The notes: generated by a model not told the origin, from the sequence alone. Positions 45,445 through 58,147 are shown, counted from the stretch's first letter. The stretch: 64,000 nt of DNA from Phyto melanocephala (GCA_941918925.1 OW799237.1:58203997-58267996), one strand, 5' to 3'. A program made the numbers and translations.

Positions 45445-46407
45445 CTAGCTGACCCGGTCCATGTTGCTGGCCCTAAACAAACATTAGTGTTGTATTACCA
45501 CACGATTTAAATTGATCTTTTAACGATATTTACGGCCTTCAAATAAAAATCCATGGAATACCTATCATAAAGTTTTTTTTTCCGAATAACTTGCATATGA
45601 TGTAGGTGTGGGCTCAATCTAAAAAGAAACGCATATATTTAAGGCAAATTGGAAATTATATTTATTTATTACTTCATCTTAAGGCCAGCGGAGAGACAAT
45701 GTTTTTTGATTTTTTATTTGGTGTAAAAACGTATAAATTTTTTGTCGTGCCAACTCGAGAGAAAAAGACATACAACTGGCCGTGTGAAAAACATGAATTT
45801 TCCAAAATGATTGGCTTTGTGCTTGATGGTAATATCAAAGGAAAGACGCAAAGGGAATTGAAGCCGCTTGAATTGGAATGATAAATCGTTGAAAATTATC
45901 GGAATTCGTGGAATAAGTACGTCTTAGCCTTTGAATCAGCCACCGATGATTGTTGCCTCGATTAAATTTGGTGAACATTTTTTAAAGGTCAATTGGTTCC
46001 GTTGCATAACTTTGGTGCGTTTAAGTTGCGAATAATAATTACCGGTGATCCAACCCTTAATGTTAGTACATGCGGTGGCATTCCGGGTGGTTGCAATGAA
46101 TTTAAAAGTTCAGTGGGTAAATTGACGGCTTGTTCTTCATCCATTACTGTGTCGATTGATTAATTTGCCGGACAGTTTCCATTGAATTTGCTCATTGAGC
46201 TGTAAATATTTTTTTGTAAATAAACCAAAAACTCGGATTTTTGAATGAAACATTTCGAAAGATTTAAAAATTTGATATTGGATCATTATTAACAGAGGTT
46301 TTTTGTAAATATATTCGGAACAACATAAATGATTTAAAAGTTTGATATCTCGTTTTTAAAAACATGACAACGGCTTTCAAAAAAGAGTAAAAAAACAAAC
46401 AAAATAA

Positions 46408-46440
<33 letters not shown>

Positions 46441-46632
46441 TATGTCATTGGTGGTGCAATATGAAAAGTGGATTTTGCCACGCCCCTTCGCGCGCAAACC
46501 AAAAATCAAAAATCAGACACAGTGTCACCCGCCTAAAAATTCTAAAGATTTTCTGAAAATTTCATCAAAATCAATTTAGCCGTTTTGGAGTCCATACGTT
46601 ACATACATACATCCTATTTTATATATATAGGT
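45445..46632 (-). mobile_element. Helitron remnant, sister of the 28.6-kb copy
   Basis: Plus strand starts CTAGCTGACCCGGTCCATGT, the complement of the Helitron 3' end, and closes 'cctattttatatatatagg' at the 5' side, where TC has become CC. The helicase tail is more decayed than at 28.6 kb, but an additional ~60 bp (46148-46210) is retained that the other copy lost. A (TATG)n tract occupies 46410-46442. Confidence 0.82.
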
Positions 46633-47832
46633 TTTATAATCTAAAAAAAATATACATATAAACAAAAAACCCCATGGTGACTTTTATCCCAAACTGTATT
46701 TTATCGAAGAAATGAGATAATACTAAAGATCCCGATAAAGTAAAAATTACATGGGCTTTTTCTATTTGTCTATAACTGCAAATAAAAGTGTGTTTCTATA
46801 TTCTTAAAATAAAAAAAATATCTAATAATGTTTATTTATTTTTTATGGCTGATATTAAATTGAAAATAAAAGAAACAATTAAACGAAATGTTTTACTTTT
46901 AAAGGAACTGAGAAAAGGACTAAATTCGATATCCATTTTGGTAAGCTTGCTTGCCTACAAATTCATGACATTAGTAACTAAATACACTCACTGCATTTCG
47001 TAACCATTACTATGGTAGTTCTAATTATGATTTCACACTGTTTTATTCACAATTCAAGTTTAAAAAAAACTTTTCTTGCAAAATTTAATCCAGATCGAAA
47101 AATTTTGTGTTTAAGTTTAAAAACTTCATCGTCATTTTTTTTTTTTTTTTAATTTTGTTAAAAAACAAACCAACACCCCACACGATTTTCATAACAATTT
47201 TTTTGTTGTATTAATTTTAAAGTTTTTGAGACAAACCGGACAACAAGTAAATTGCCTTCGATAATTTTAGAGAGCTTCAATTTAGGTGGTATTCTCAAAA
47301 AACTTTCAGCAAACTTTTAGTTTTCTTTATCAAAGTAAGATAAACAAGAAAAAAAAAATGCTAGAAATAAGTAACTCTTTACTGTTTTATTAAACAAAAA
47401 CGAATTAAGTATACCTTTTTCTTTGGGGTATCGTTACCTGATTTACATAAATCATTTAAAAATTTTAGTTTTTTCTTCATTTCAAACAGTTGTTGAACAA
47501 TATACAAGCTTAGAATGAATACAAAATGTTTTTACATATTATGTTATCGGTGTTGGTGTGTTACAAACGACTTGACAAAAAAAAAAAAGTTTCCTCTCAT
47601 CCTGGTATGGTTGGTTAATGGTGTTTTAAAGTCAACTTCTCTGTAGAATCACTATAAAATATTTAAAGGTGACAACTTTTTCCTTGACTATTTTTCTTTA
47701 TGAATTTCTTGTGGTTGTTTCTGTTTTTGGCTTATCATTTTCTAAAGGTTTGTCGCGCTGACTCATTTTCACAATTTTGAAAATGCGGATACGTTTGATA
47801 ACCAACTAACAAGCATACGCAAACATGCATGC
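46633..47832. other. AT-rich stretch, nothing recognised
   Basis: Short frames such as 46788-47003 show no motifs. A T run is at 47138-47150. Confidence 0.4.
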
Positions 47833-48555
47833 ACGCAAAGAAAAAATATGGTTGTGGTAACCATAATCGAAGAGCAACATACTATGATTGAATTGTATGA
47901 TTATTGTTAAAAATAATGATGGTTACCAGTTATCATTATTATGTTTAATTTAAGTATCATTCAATAATCATATATATGACTACAATTGAAATCGACAATC
48001 TTTGCTTTGTTGCGGCAAATTATTGTCTTTTGCTGTAACATACACATATTGATTGTACTTACCAATTTAATTGCAATTTTTATACCAACATTTATTCACA
48101 TTTTATCGTTTATTTGCAAATTTTCTTTAATTTCTCAAAATTGTTGTTCATTTTGTTGACATATCAAATAATATAAATATATTCAGCAAGAAGAAGAACA
48201 GTTGAAATCAAATTATTATTAAAAACAAATTATAGCTTGATTAATTTGTAATCATAATGTTGTTTCACTTATTATTTAATGATTATTTTTAATTTATAAT
48301 GCTTTTGAATAAAGTGTCGTTTTTGTCGTCATAATTTTTTTAAATCATACTATTTTTAAATGATAACCATTTTGAAATTTTTACGAAAAGTTATCATTAA
48401 ATGATACAATTCAAACAAATGCTTGATTATCGTGACAAAATATATGATGACTTGCAACAAAAATATCTATTACTTGTTTTCGATAACCAAATATTGTTTT
48501 AGAAAAAATAATATGACCGTCGTGATCATGCCGTAACCATGGTTTTTCTTTGCGT
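47833..48555. mobile_element. MITE-like element with ACGCAAAGAAAAA ends and GATAACC motifs
   Basis: ACGCAAAGAAAAA at 47833 and TTTTTCTTTGCGT ending at 48555 are inverted. The interior has the word GTTATCA/TGATAAC or GGTTAC/GTAACC at least seven times in both orientations (e.g. 47856, 47931, 48362, 48392, 48483, 48531). Such clustered subterminal motifs are expected of transposase-binding sites. No coding capacity. A target duplication is not clear (TGCAT-like words lie on both sides). Confidence 0.6.
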
Positions 48556-49110
48556 GTGCATACAAATATATACTCATAATAAAAAAAAAAATAAATTAGT
48601 TTGAAAGTAAGTTTATATTTTAGTATCGCGTTGAAACGGTTCTAGAAAAAGAGCAAATAAAACAAACAAAAAAACATTGAACTTAGGTCATAAATAAAAC
48701 TTCTAGTATAACCCCCAAAATATACTTTTGTGCAAGAGAAGTATTAATTTGATAGCTTGATATAGTTGCTACCACATATTTCTTCTAGTTGTTCTTTACT
48801 TTTGCCACTCTCTAGAAGATTTTAGGTATTTTGCTTGCGGTTGCAGGGTTGGTATGTCGGATAGTTGGCGGTTGGGTGGTTCGTTGGAAAACGGGTAATG
48901 CTGGTGCGACGTGGATACTGCTATATGGAGTAAGTTATAAGCTACAAAATAAACGTGAAACTAAAATTTAATACTTGAACAAAAAAGAACTGCATACAAC
49001 TAAAACAAAAAAAAGCTATTTAAATCTGTTCATAAAATTTTTTCCAGTTTCTAGTATTTTTTATTACCTTTTTATACATTTAAGTCGAAGATGCTAATAT
49101 AACGCTGCGA
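48556..49110. other. AT-rich stretch, nothing recognised
   Basis: No feature supported. Confidence 0.4.
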
Positions 49111-49760
49111 TTTTATACCCTTCATGGTGCCATGTACATATAGTTTTAGCATTCCGTTTGTAATTTATACAATATTCATTTTCTGAAACATAATGAATAG
49201 GGGAGTCGATTGGACAATGTCCCTCTGTACGTTCGTTGAAATCATGTTGCACATTTCTGTATGTGCCAATTAGTAGGATATATTCGGAAATATATGAAAC
49301 CCAAAACAATCGGCACATAACTCTTTAGGAAATGAGCCAATAAAAATTACTGTCTTTGTTTGTTTTCCATATTTTTACAACAAAAGTTAAAAATTTTTAG
49401 CCTTCGTATAATTTATAGATGCGAATGTTTCTATTCATAAATATATGCCTCGAGGGCTAATCGTAAAAAAAATTGGCCAAATCGGTTTCTAGAGGGTCAA
49501 TATGAGTATCAAATAAAGAGCTAGACTAGCAGAATGGTGGGTCAATTCCAGTACATACATCTAGTAAACTTTTTATTTGTACCGCCTTCAAGCTCCACAA
49601 TATTGACATCAAATAAAAGGGCTTGACCTGTATATTTACTATGTAAAGTATAAATATATCATCTGGAACAAAATGGCGGAATTTCTTTTAACCACATCAA
49701 TATGGGTATCGAATGAGAGCGCTTTACAAGTAAAATAAATTTAACTATGTACGCATTCAA
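49111..49760 (-). repeat. 'tattcggc repeat', diverged subfamily, reverse
   Basis: Starts 'ttttatacccttcatggtgc' and 'agcattccgtttgtaattta', the complement of the 3' end. Internally 'aatatgagtatcaaataaag', 'attgacatcaaataaaaggg' and 'aatatgggtatcgaatgaga' recur about every 110 bp. The same word family is seen in the copy at 10418. Confidence 0.7.
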
Positions 49761-49806
49761 AGTCAAACATGACAAGGAAATAATGGAAATTGCTAATTAA
49801 ACTTAC

Positions 49807-49857
49807 CGTCTGGATTGATTTGCGCGCTGCCACTTGAAGGATTGAGATATAAATACA
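49807..49857 (-). CDS. Host gene, 51-nt exon just after the membrane helix
   Basis: Minus-strand exon with acceptor TTGCAG before 49857 and donor GTAAGT after 49807 (plus-strand 49806-49801). Two bases complete a Leu codon, followed by YLYLNPSSGSAQINPD and one base of a Val codon. The first residues extend the hydrophobic helix of the previous exon, and the remainder is a polar linker into the Ser-Pro tail. Frame and phase match exons on both sides, which is the main support for so short an exon. Confidence 0.85.
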
Positions 49858-50407
49858 CTGCAAGTAAGATAGATAAAATTTATTTAGTTTCAGTTATTGT
49901 CAATAAAAAGGACGTTTAAATAAATACACAATAGCCGTTTATTTTAAAAAATGCTAGCAGTTGGCATTTGTTGAATATGAGATACAAAATTTGGTATATT
50001 TCAGTATTTATAATCAATTATGATATTTTTACACTAAGATTCACTTAAATTTTTGCTACTAAAATTTAAAGTGAATAAGTATATTTGTTTCTTTTAGAAA
50101 ACCTTTCAAATTGTTCAATTTAATGAAAATTCTGTATTAACCGTTATTATTAACCAACTTTTTATTAAAATATTAAAGAAATTACAAATAAACCTAGATT
50201 ATTCGGCTCACTCGGTACCGGGATCAGTACGAATAATCGAACAATACGGTTAATAGATGAAATATGAAGAACTAAAACAATATACATATAGATATTTTTG
50301 TTTTGTTTTAATGTATCATGTAAACTTAAATATATTACGTACATACATATGAAAATATCTTTAATGTCATTTGCAGGAAATACATTCATTTATTTAAAAT
50401 AGTCTTT
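49858..50407. other. Intronic AT-rich stretch, nothing recognised
   Basis: No feature supported between the exon and tandem array A. Confidence 0.4.
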
Positions 50408-51381
50408 TAAATTGAATTTTTATTTTGTCGAACTTTTCTGTTTAAACTATTATTTAAATTTTTAATCATGAAAGATAATAACAAACAAAAAGTAAAAAGA
50501 GTTGCTGTTTGGTTAAAATTTCAATCTAACTCATTGTGGTAAAAAATATATGAAATAGGAAAAACTAAAAATTAGTTACCGAATTCAATTAACATAAGTC
50601 CCGTGAGTTAAATAGATGATATTTACAACCAACATGTAACCACCGATCAGAGAGTGCTGATGATGAAATCGTAGCTGGTTTCGAAAATGCATTCCACTCG
50701 GCTAGTGTCGGTAAAAATATAATTTTTCAAGATTTATTCTTTCATTTATCACAATTAAAAATAAAAAAAAAAAAAAAAAAAAAAAAAATTCTTTGTAAAA
50801 AATAAAGAATATTAATATGAACTCAAGCCTGATTAAAAATTTAAATAATAGTTTAAACAGAAAAGTTCGACAAAATAAAAATTCAATTTATATAAACACA
50901 GGGCACGGTGCAAAAAAAATCATTCATCCACTGTTAGTCAGTCAACATTTCGTTGTATACTGACTTCACAGAAAATAAAACAAATGATTATAAACATTGA
51001 TTGTTAAAAACAATTATCTGTTCTTATCGCTACCTAACTGGTGGCTAGAGCAGGACAAAAATAGTGATAAATGAAAGATAATAACAAACAAAAAGTAAAA
51101 AGAGTTGCTGTTTGGTTAAAATTTCAATCTAACTCATTGTGGTAAAAAATATATGAAATAGGAAAAACTAAAAATTAGTTACCGAATTCAATTAACATAA
51201 GTCCCGTGAGTTAAATAGATGATATTTACAACCAACATGTAACCACCGATCAGAGAGTGCTGATGATGAAATCGTAGCTGGTTTCGAAAATGCATTCCAC
51301 TCGGCTAGTGTCGGTAAAAATATAATTTTTCAAGATTTATTCTTTCATTTATCACAATTAAAAATAAAAAAAAAAATAAAA

Positions 51382-51414
<33 letters not shown>

Positions 51415-51988
51415 CTTTGTAAAAAATAAAGAATATTAATATGAACTCAAGCCTGATTAAAAATTTAAATAATAGTTTAAACAGAAAAGTTCGACAAAAT
51501 AAAAATTCAATTTATATAAACACAGGGCACGGTGCAAAAAAAAATCATTCATCCACTGTTAGTCAGTCAACATTTCGTTGTATACTGACTTCACAGAAAA
51601 TAAAACAAATGATTATAAACATTGATTGTTAAAAACAATTATCTGTTCTTATCGCTACCTAACTGGTGGCTAGAGCAGGACAAAAATAGTGATAAATGAA
51701 AGATAATAACAAACAAAAAGTAAAAAGAGTTGCTGTTTGGTTAAAATTTCAATCTAACTCATTGTGGTAAAAAATATATGAAATAGGAAAAACTAAAAAT
51801 TAGTTACCGAATTCAATTAACATAAGTCCCGTGAGTTAAATAGATGATATTTACAACCAACATGTAACCACCGATCAGAGAGTGCTGATGATGAAATCGT
51901 AGCTGGTTTCGAAAATGCATTCCACTCGGCTAGTGTCGGTAAAAATATAATTTTTCAAGATTTATTCTTTCATTTATCACAATTAAAA

Positions 51989-52026
<38 letters not shown>

Positions 52027-52600
52027 CTTTGTAAAAAATAAAGAATATTAATATGAACTCAAGCCTGATTAAAAATTTAAATAATAGTTTAAACAGAAAA
52101 GTTCGACAAAATAAAAATTCAATTTATATAAACACAGGGCACGGTGCAAAAAAAAATCATTCATCCACTGTTAGTCAGTCAACATTTCGTTGTATACTGA
52201 CTTCACAGAAAATAAAACAAATGATTATAAACATTGATTGTTAAAAACAATTATCTGTTCTTATCGCTACCTAACTGGTGGCTAGAGCAGGACAAAAATA
52301 GTGATAAATGAAAGATAATAACAAACAAAAAGTAAAAAGAGTTGCTGTTTGGTTAAAATTTCAATCTAACTCATTGTGGTAAAAAATATATGAAATAGGA
52401 AAAACTAAAAATTAGTTACCGAATTCAATTAACATAAGTCCCGTGAGTTAAATAGATGATATTTACAACCAACATGTAACCACCGATCAGAGAGTGCTGA
52501 TGATGAAATCGTAGCTGGTTTCGAAAATGCATTCCACTCGGCTAGTGTCGGTAAAAATATAATTTTTCAAGATTTATTCTTTCATTTATCACAATTAAAA

Positions 52601-52637
<37 letters not shown>

Positions 52638-52698
52638 CTTTGTAAAAAATAAAGAATATTAATATGAACTCAAGCCTGATTAAAAATTTAAATAATAG
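50408..52698 (+). repeat. Tandem array A: ~3.6 units of ~603-625 bp with an inverted flank
   Basis: Units start with 'atgaaagataataacaaaca' at 50468, 51071, 51696 and 52308; the last is cut at 52698. Differences are almost confined to an internal A tract (about 28-45 bases) and one A8/A9 run, so the units are nearly identical. The 60 bp at 50408-50467 are the exact reverse complement of 50831-50890, a segment present in each full unit. The array thus looks like an inverted-repeat element whose interior has been tandemly amplified. The unit contains 'atcgtagctggtttcgaaaa' and 'tgcattccactcggctagtg', shared with single decayed copies elsewhere. The 63-codon frames in each unit are not convincing genes. 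Confidence 0.92.
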
Positions 52699-52965
52699 TC
52701 TTTTAAAGTTAATTGTTTTTTAAACATTGCCCAGCAAAAAGTAGGTAATGACTTGCTCTTACTAAACAACACATTTTTCAATTTCTATTTATTACATATC
52801 GTATGTCTTACTAAGATGTATTTTAGTAATGACTTTTATTTATAATGTAATACGTAAGTACTTATTTTCAGACATTGTGTGTGTAATACAATTTCTTATT
52901 GCAAAATTTGCTAAAAGCCATTAAAATACATAACTTTTTACAATTCTCATTTAGTTTAACGCGCT

Positions 52966-55865
52966 TAGTCGATGTTCACACACGACGATTATAGTTGGGC
53001 AAACCTTGAGTTTATAGATGTTTTTACCGTTTTAGGTGAGGAGAAAACGAAGGGAAAAATAATCGCCGGTACTCGGCTATTTGAAGCAATTGTTTATTTT
53101 TTTGAATATTTGACATTTCTTTTCATTCGGTGTTTCGCTTCTTGGAGTTCGACCTGTTTTTAATAGACCTGTCACAAGCTGATATAAAACTTTATTGGTT
53201 TAAAAATTGATTGTTGATAAGAATTGTAGAAAAATTATGTTTCGTATCTACAACTTAAAACAAAAAAATATAAATTTCTAAAAAAAAAAAATCATTATAT
53301 TGGGGAAAAAAATCATAAATCATATTTTAGCAAAAAATCCTTAAAAATATGACAAAATCATGATTATGGCAACGCTGGGCACAAATGACAATTTGTAAGA
53401 AAATAACAGCTAAGCAAAACAGAAAAATCGCCAAAGGAATCGTCGTGTGTGAACATAAAAGCAAGTTCAAAAGAAAATATGGAAAAAGTTGGGCAATTAA
53501 AATCGTCGTATGTGACCTTCGACTTAGGGTATAAGTAATAATGATTTTGACAAAAGCATTTCATTAGTCTATGGTCACACACGACGATTATAGTTGGGCA
53601 ATTCTTGAGTTTATAGATGTTTTTACCGTTTTAGGTGAGGAGAAAACGAAGGGAAAAATAATCGCCGGTACTCGGCTATTTGAAGCAATTGTTTATTTTT
53701 TTGAATATTTGACATTTCTTTTCATTCGGTGTTTCGCTTCTTGGAGTTCGACCTGTTTTTAATAGACCTGTCACAAGCTGATATAAAACTTTATTGGTTT
53801 AAAAATTGATTGTTGATAAGAATTGTAGAAAAATTATGTTTCGTATCTACAACTTAAAACAAAAAAATATAAATTTCTAAAAAAAAAAAATCATTATATT
53901 GGGGAAAAAAATCATAAATCATATTTTAGCAAAAAAAAATCCTTAAAAATATGACAAAATCATGATTATGGCAACGCTGGGCACAAATGACAATTTGTAA
54001 GAAAATAACAGCTAAACAAAACAGAAAAATCGCCAAAGGAATCGTCGTGTGTGAACATAAAAGCAAGTTCAAAAGAAAATATGGAAAAAGTTGGGCAATT
54101 AAAATCGTCGTATGTGACCTTCGACTTAGGGTATAAGTAATAATGATTTTGACAAAAGCATTTCATTAGTCTATGGTCACACACGACGATTATAGTTGGG
54201 CAATTCTTGAGTTTATAGATGTTTTTACCGTTTTAGGTGAGGAGAAAACGAAGGGAAAAATAATCGCCGGTACTCGGCTATTTGAAGCAATTGTTTATTT
54301 TTTTGAATATTTGACATTTCTTTTCATTCGGTGTTTCGCTTCTTGGAGTTCGACCTGTTTTTAATAGACCTGTCACAAGCTGATATAAAACTTTATTGGT
54401 TTAAAAATTGATTGTTGATAAGAATTGTAGAAAAATTATGTTTCGTATCTACAACTTAAAACAAAAAAATATAAATTTCTAAAAAAAAAAAATCATTATA
54501 TTGGGGAAAAAAATCATAAATCATATTTTAGCAAAAAAAAATCCTTAAAAATATGACAAAATCATGATTATGGCAACGCTGGGCACAAATGACAATTTGT
54601 AAGAAAATAACAGCTAAGCAAAACAGAAAAATCGCCAAAGGAATCGTCGTGTGTGAACATAAAAGCAAGTTCAAAAGAAAATATGGAAAAAGTTGGGCAA
54701 TTAAAATCGTCGTATGTGACCTTCGACTTAGGGTATAAGTAATAATGATTTTGACAAAAGCATTTCATTAGTCTATGGTCACACACGACGATTATAGTTG
54801 GGCAATTCTTGAGTTTATAGATGTTTTTACCGTTTTAGGTGAGGAGAAAACGAAGGGAAAAATAATCGCCGATACTCGGCTATTTGAAGCAATTGTTTAT
54901 TTTTTTGAATATTTGACATTTCTTTTCATTCGGTGTTTCGCTTCTTGGAGTTCGACCTGTTTTTAATAGACCTGTCACAAGCTGATATAAAACTTTATTG
55001 GTTTAAAAATTGATTGTTGATAAGAATTGTAGAAAAATTATGTTTCGTATCTACAACTTAAAACAAAAAAATATAAATTTCTAAAAAAAAAAATCATTAT
55101 ATTGGGGAAAAAAATCATAAATCATATTTTAGCAAAAAAAAATCCTTAAAAATATGACAAAATCATGATTATGGCAACGCTGGGCACAAATGACAATTTG
55201 TAAGAAAATAACAGCTAAACAAAACAGAAAAATCGCCAAAGGAATCGTCGTGTGTGAACATAAAAGCAAGTTCAAAAGAAAATATGGAAAAAGTTGGGCA
55301 ATTAAAATCGTCGTATGTGACCTTCGACTTAGGATATAAGTGATAATGATTTTGACAACAGCATTTCATTAGTCTATGGTTACACACGACGATTAAAGTT
55401 GGGCAATTCTTGAGTTTATAGATGTTTTTTCCGTTTAAGGTGAGGAGAAAAAAAAAAGGGAAAAATAATCGCCGGTACTCGTCTATCTGAAGCATTTTTT
55501 TTTTTTTTGTTGAATATTTGACATTTCTTTTCATTCGGTGTTTCCCTTCTTGGTGTGTGAGTAATTTACAACGTCACAAATTAAACGTTTAAAATATTTA
55601 AAAATTAAAAAAACACAAAAAGAAATATTTTAGGGAAAAAATTTTAATTAAAAGTGTTAATTCAAATCAATTATTTTATGTGTATTTTTTTTATTATTGC
55701 TATTTACGTCTAAAGCACAAACGACAAATTGTAAGAAATTAAAAGCTCAACAAAACAGAAAAATCGTCAAAGAAATTGTCGTGTGTGAACATAAAAGAAA
55801 GTTCAAAAAAAAATATGGAAAAAGGTGGGCAATTAAAATCGTCGTGTGTGACATTCGACTTAAGA
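52966..55865 (+). repeat. Tandem array B: four ~602-bp units plus a diverged fifth
   Basis: Units begin at about 52974, 53573, 54175, 54777 and 55378 (periods 599, 602, 602, 601). Each unit is itself bounded by inverted ends: GGTCACACACGACGATT at the start, AATCGTCGTATGTGACC near the end, then a ~55-bp spacer. So a whole MITE-like element of ~545 bp and its flank were repeated head to tail. Units 1-4 differ at only a handful of positions by eye. The fifth (to 55865) is shorter, with a different centre and ends AATCGTCGTGTGTGAC. The repeated 63- and 72-codon frames are by-products. Confidence 0.92.
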
Positions 55866-55959
55866 AAGTGATGACCCTTAGATTTTCATTGATTTTTAAA
55901 TTTTAAATAAACGTATCGCAGAATAATCAAACTGAATTTTTATCCTTAAAAGAACCGAA

Positions 55960-56230
55960 CGACTTCTGGGGTTATCTATGTTATTAAAATCAAGTACTTA
56001 TATATTGCTATAAAAGTAAAATTTACTTAAGTCCCTATTTATAAGCGACCGTAATAAGTACTTATAGGAGTCCCTATTTGTAAGCGAGGGTGGTGCCTTT
56101 ATCGCCGTGTTAAAATAATGGGTTTATATGCCATATTGAAAGTAGTAAAAAAGTGTTTTCTAGTACTTTCAACTCATTATTTTATAACGTATTATTTTGC
56201 TGGGTGGCTCTATAGTTCCTACACAAATAC
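55960..56230 (+). repeat. Dispersed repeat C, copy 1
   Basis: Similar in order to 59440-59705: 'tgctataaaagtaa', 'agtccctatttgtaagcgag', 'tatcgccgtgttaaaat-atg', 'tactttcaactcattatttt'. The two copies lie ~3.5 kb apart in the same direction and are much diverged. No protein seen. Confidence 0.65.
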
Positions 56231-56329
56231 TGATTTCTTGTGCCAAATCAAAATTTTTCTTTTTTTATCTACATCCTCAGAGTTTATGACTTGCAACTAA
56301 TTGCATATGTTAATAATACTGGTGTTCAA

Positions 56330-56580
56330 AAATCGCGTTTGAATACCAATACTTCAAAATTTCCAGAAAGAAAGACTTAAAATTTTTTGAGGGAAGTGGT
56401 CAAGAAACTCAAAATATTGTATATTTGTTAAATGCACTTGTAACTATTCATCCAATATCGGTAGAAAGTGAATGAGTGTTTTTTGTAACAGGGTAATTTG
56501 TTAAAATATCAGAAATAGACTTTCTGACCAATCAATAAACGCTTTGATCGTATTAAAAGATTATTTTCTAAGTCGTTAAA
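56330..56580 (+). pseudogene. hAT transposase C-terminus, heavily decayed
   Basis: Near 56450 the frame reads HPISVESE-stop-VFFVTG, matching the hAT dimerisation block (S-x-E-S-E-R-x-F-S-x-A-G) with CGA changed to TGA. After a shift, DQSINALIVLKDYF follows (56518-56566), the usual end of BED-finger hAT transposases. Differs from the remnant at 4.7 kb, so it represents another hAT family. Confidence 0.7.
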
Positions 56581-56595
56581 AATTGTTATGTTATA

Positions 56596-58147
56596 TTTAT
56601 ACCCGCCACCACAAAAATGGTGGGGGTATATTCATTTTGTCATTCCGTTTGTAACACATCGAAATATCCATTTTAGAACCCATAAAGTATATATATTCTG
56701 AATCGGGGTTTGATTTTATGACGATCTAGCTATGTCCGTCCGTCTGTCCGTCTGTTGAAAGCACGATAGAGGTCGCACCGAAAAAGCTAGGGGGCTCAAA
56801 TTTTGCCAGAATCTTTCTTATAGACAAGGTTTGTTTGGTATTGAAAATGGGCTAAATCGGAATATTAGGAAGTGAGTTATAGCTCGTAATGCAAGAGTAG
56901 GTCGAAAAAACCGTGTCCTTCGAACATCGAATAAAATGGAATTGTGTCCAAACGCATTAACGTAGACTCATGAAACTATTTTCGATACTATATTTTTCGA
57001 TTCAAAACAATATTTCTCCCAAAAAATTGCTTACATTTATGCATTAGGAAAGGAGTTATAGATAAAAATGTACGAAAATTTATACCGCGCAGTGTATTTT
57101 ACAGTATATTTTAAATTTAAAACCTAATAAAACGGACAAAATTAGATGTACGATTCTGAAATTTTGCACACTTGGCTTTTTGGTGAGAGGCTTTTCTATA
57201 ACGGAAAATCAATGTACCACGCCCACTTTTACGCCCACCTCCCATATAACGTTTTACCTAAAATTCATATAATTTCTCTATTAATAAAGATTTTGGAACA
57301 ATAAAGGACTATAATGGAATATATAAGTTGTATTTATTAGCAGAAACTTTATTGACACGCCTACTTTAACGCCCACTTTCACTAAAAGACTAAATTTACG
57401 AAAACATTTTACTATCATATCGAAGTTATTAAGGGTGGTTAAATTTTAAGGGCCGATGTTGATTTTAAATAAAACACAAATTATTTAACAAATTATTATT
57501 TCTTTTTATAATGATAATATTTGTATGGATCAATTATGTTTTTAACAAACTATCGGCCAAATGGACCCCCCCATCCTTGGCGCCACTCCTCTACCTGATG
57601 GTCCAAATTTTCAATGACAATATTGATGCTCAATTGTTGGGCATGATTATGAGTCGAAGTTGACTGTTGTTTTGCCACACTATCGCAAAAAACAGCAATG
57701 GTTCCTATTCAACGAACTAAGAAGGCATTCACAGATTTTCTAGCATTTTATACAGACCTGTTTTGCAGAAACTTAAATATTTTTTACAATTCTCCCGATT
57801 CTGAACGAATTTAAACGATTATGATGATCAAAAGAATTACGAAGTGCACAAAATGCATTTTGATTTGAAAGCCCATTTTAAAAAACCTACATAACTTTAA
57901 AGCGTTGCTCATTTGCGTGTGCTTCCACGGATCAAATTGAGTAAATTTGAGATTGAGGTGTAGTTCACCTTCAACATGGGCCCTTAAAATTTAACCACCC
58001 TCTACAAAGAAAGTGATACATATTTTATTATAAAGAGATTATTCCATAGCGATTAACAAAATAATAAATATTGTGCTTTAAATGTACACAAAATTGGTGG
58101 TGGGTATAAAAGATTCGGCACAGCCGAATATAGTGCTCTTACTTGTT
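56596..58147 (-). repeat. 'tattcggc repeat', full-length composite, reverse copy
   Basis: Plus strand begins TATACCCGCCACCACAAAAA-TGGTGGGGGTATA, the terminal inverted motif, and ends GGTGGTGGGTATAAAAGATT-CGGCACAGCCGAATATAGTG-CTCTTACTTGT. It is colinear with 4888-6728 throughout, including the mariner insertion and its flanks. The two composites lie ~52 kb apart in opposite orientation. Confidence 0.88.
57432..58002 (-). mobile_element. mariner deletion derivative (family M1), copy 4
   Basis: Inverted ends AGGGTGGTTAAATTTTAAGG and TTAAAATTTAACCACCCTC with TA outside (57430-57431, 58003-58004). Remnants of the transposase tail (complement of 'gatggtccaaattttcaatg') and start are present on the minus strand. 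Position within the host repeat is identical to 5032-5648. Confidence 0.9.

Noticed and set aside
51441..52244. Repeated 63-codon frames in array A
   Set aside because: They exist only because the unit is repeated; Asn/Lys/Ser-rich AT composition, no motif, and absent from unit 1 because of a one-base change in an A run.
52972..55534. Repeated 63- and 72-codon frames on both strands of array B
   Set aside because: They overlap each other and the inverted ends of the element; no coding signature.
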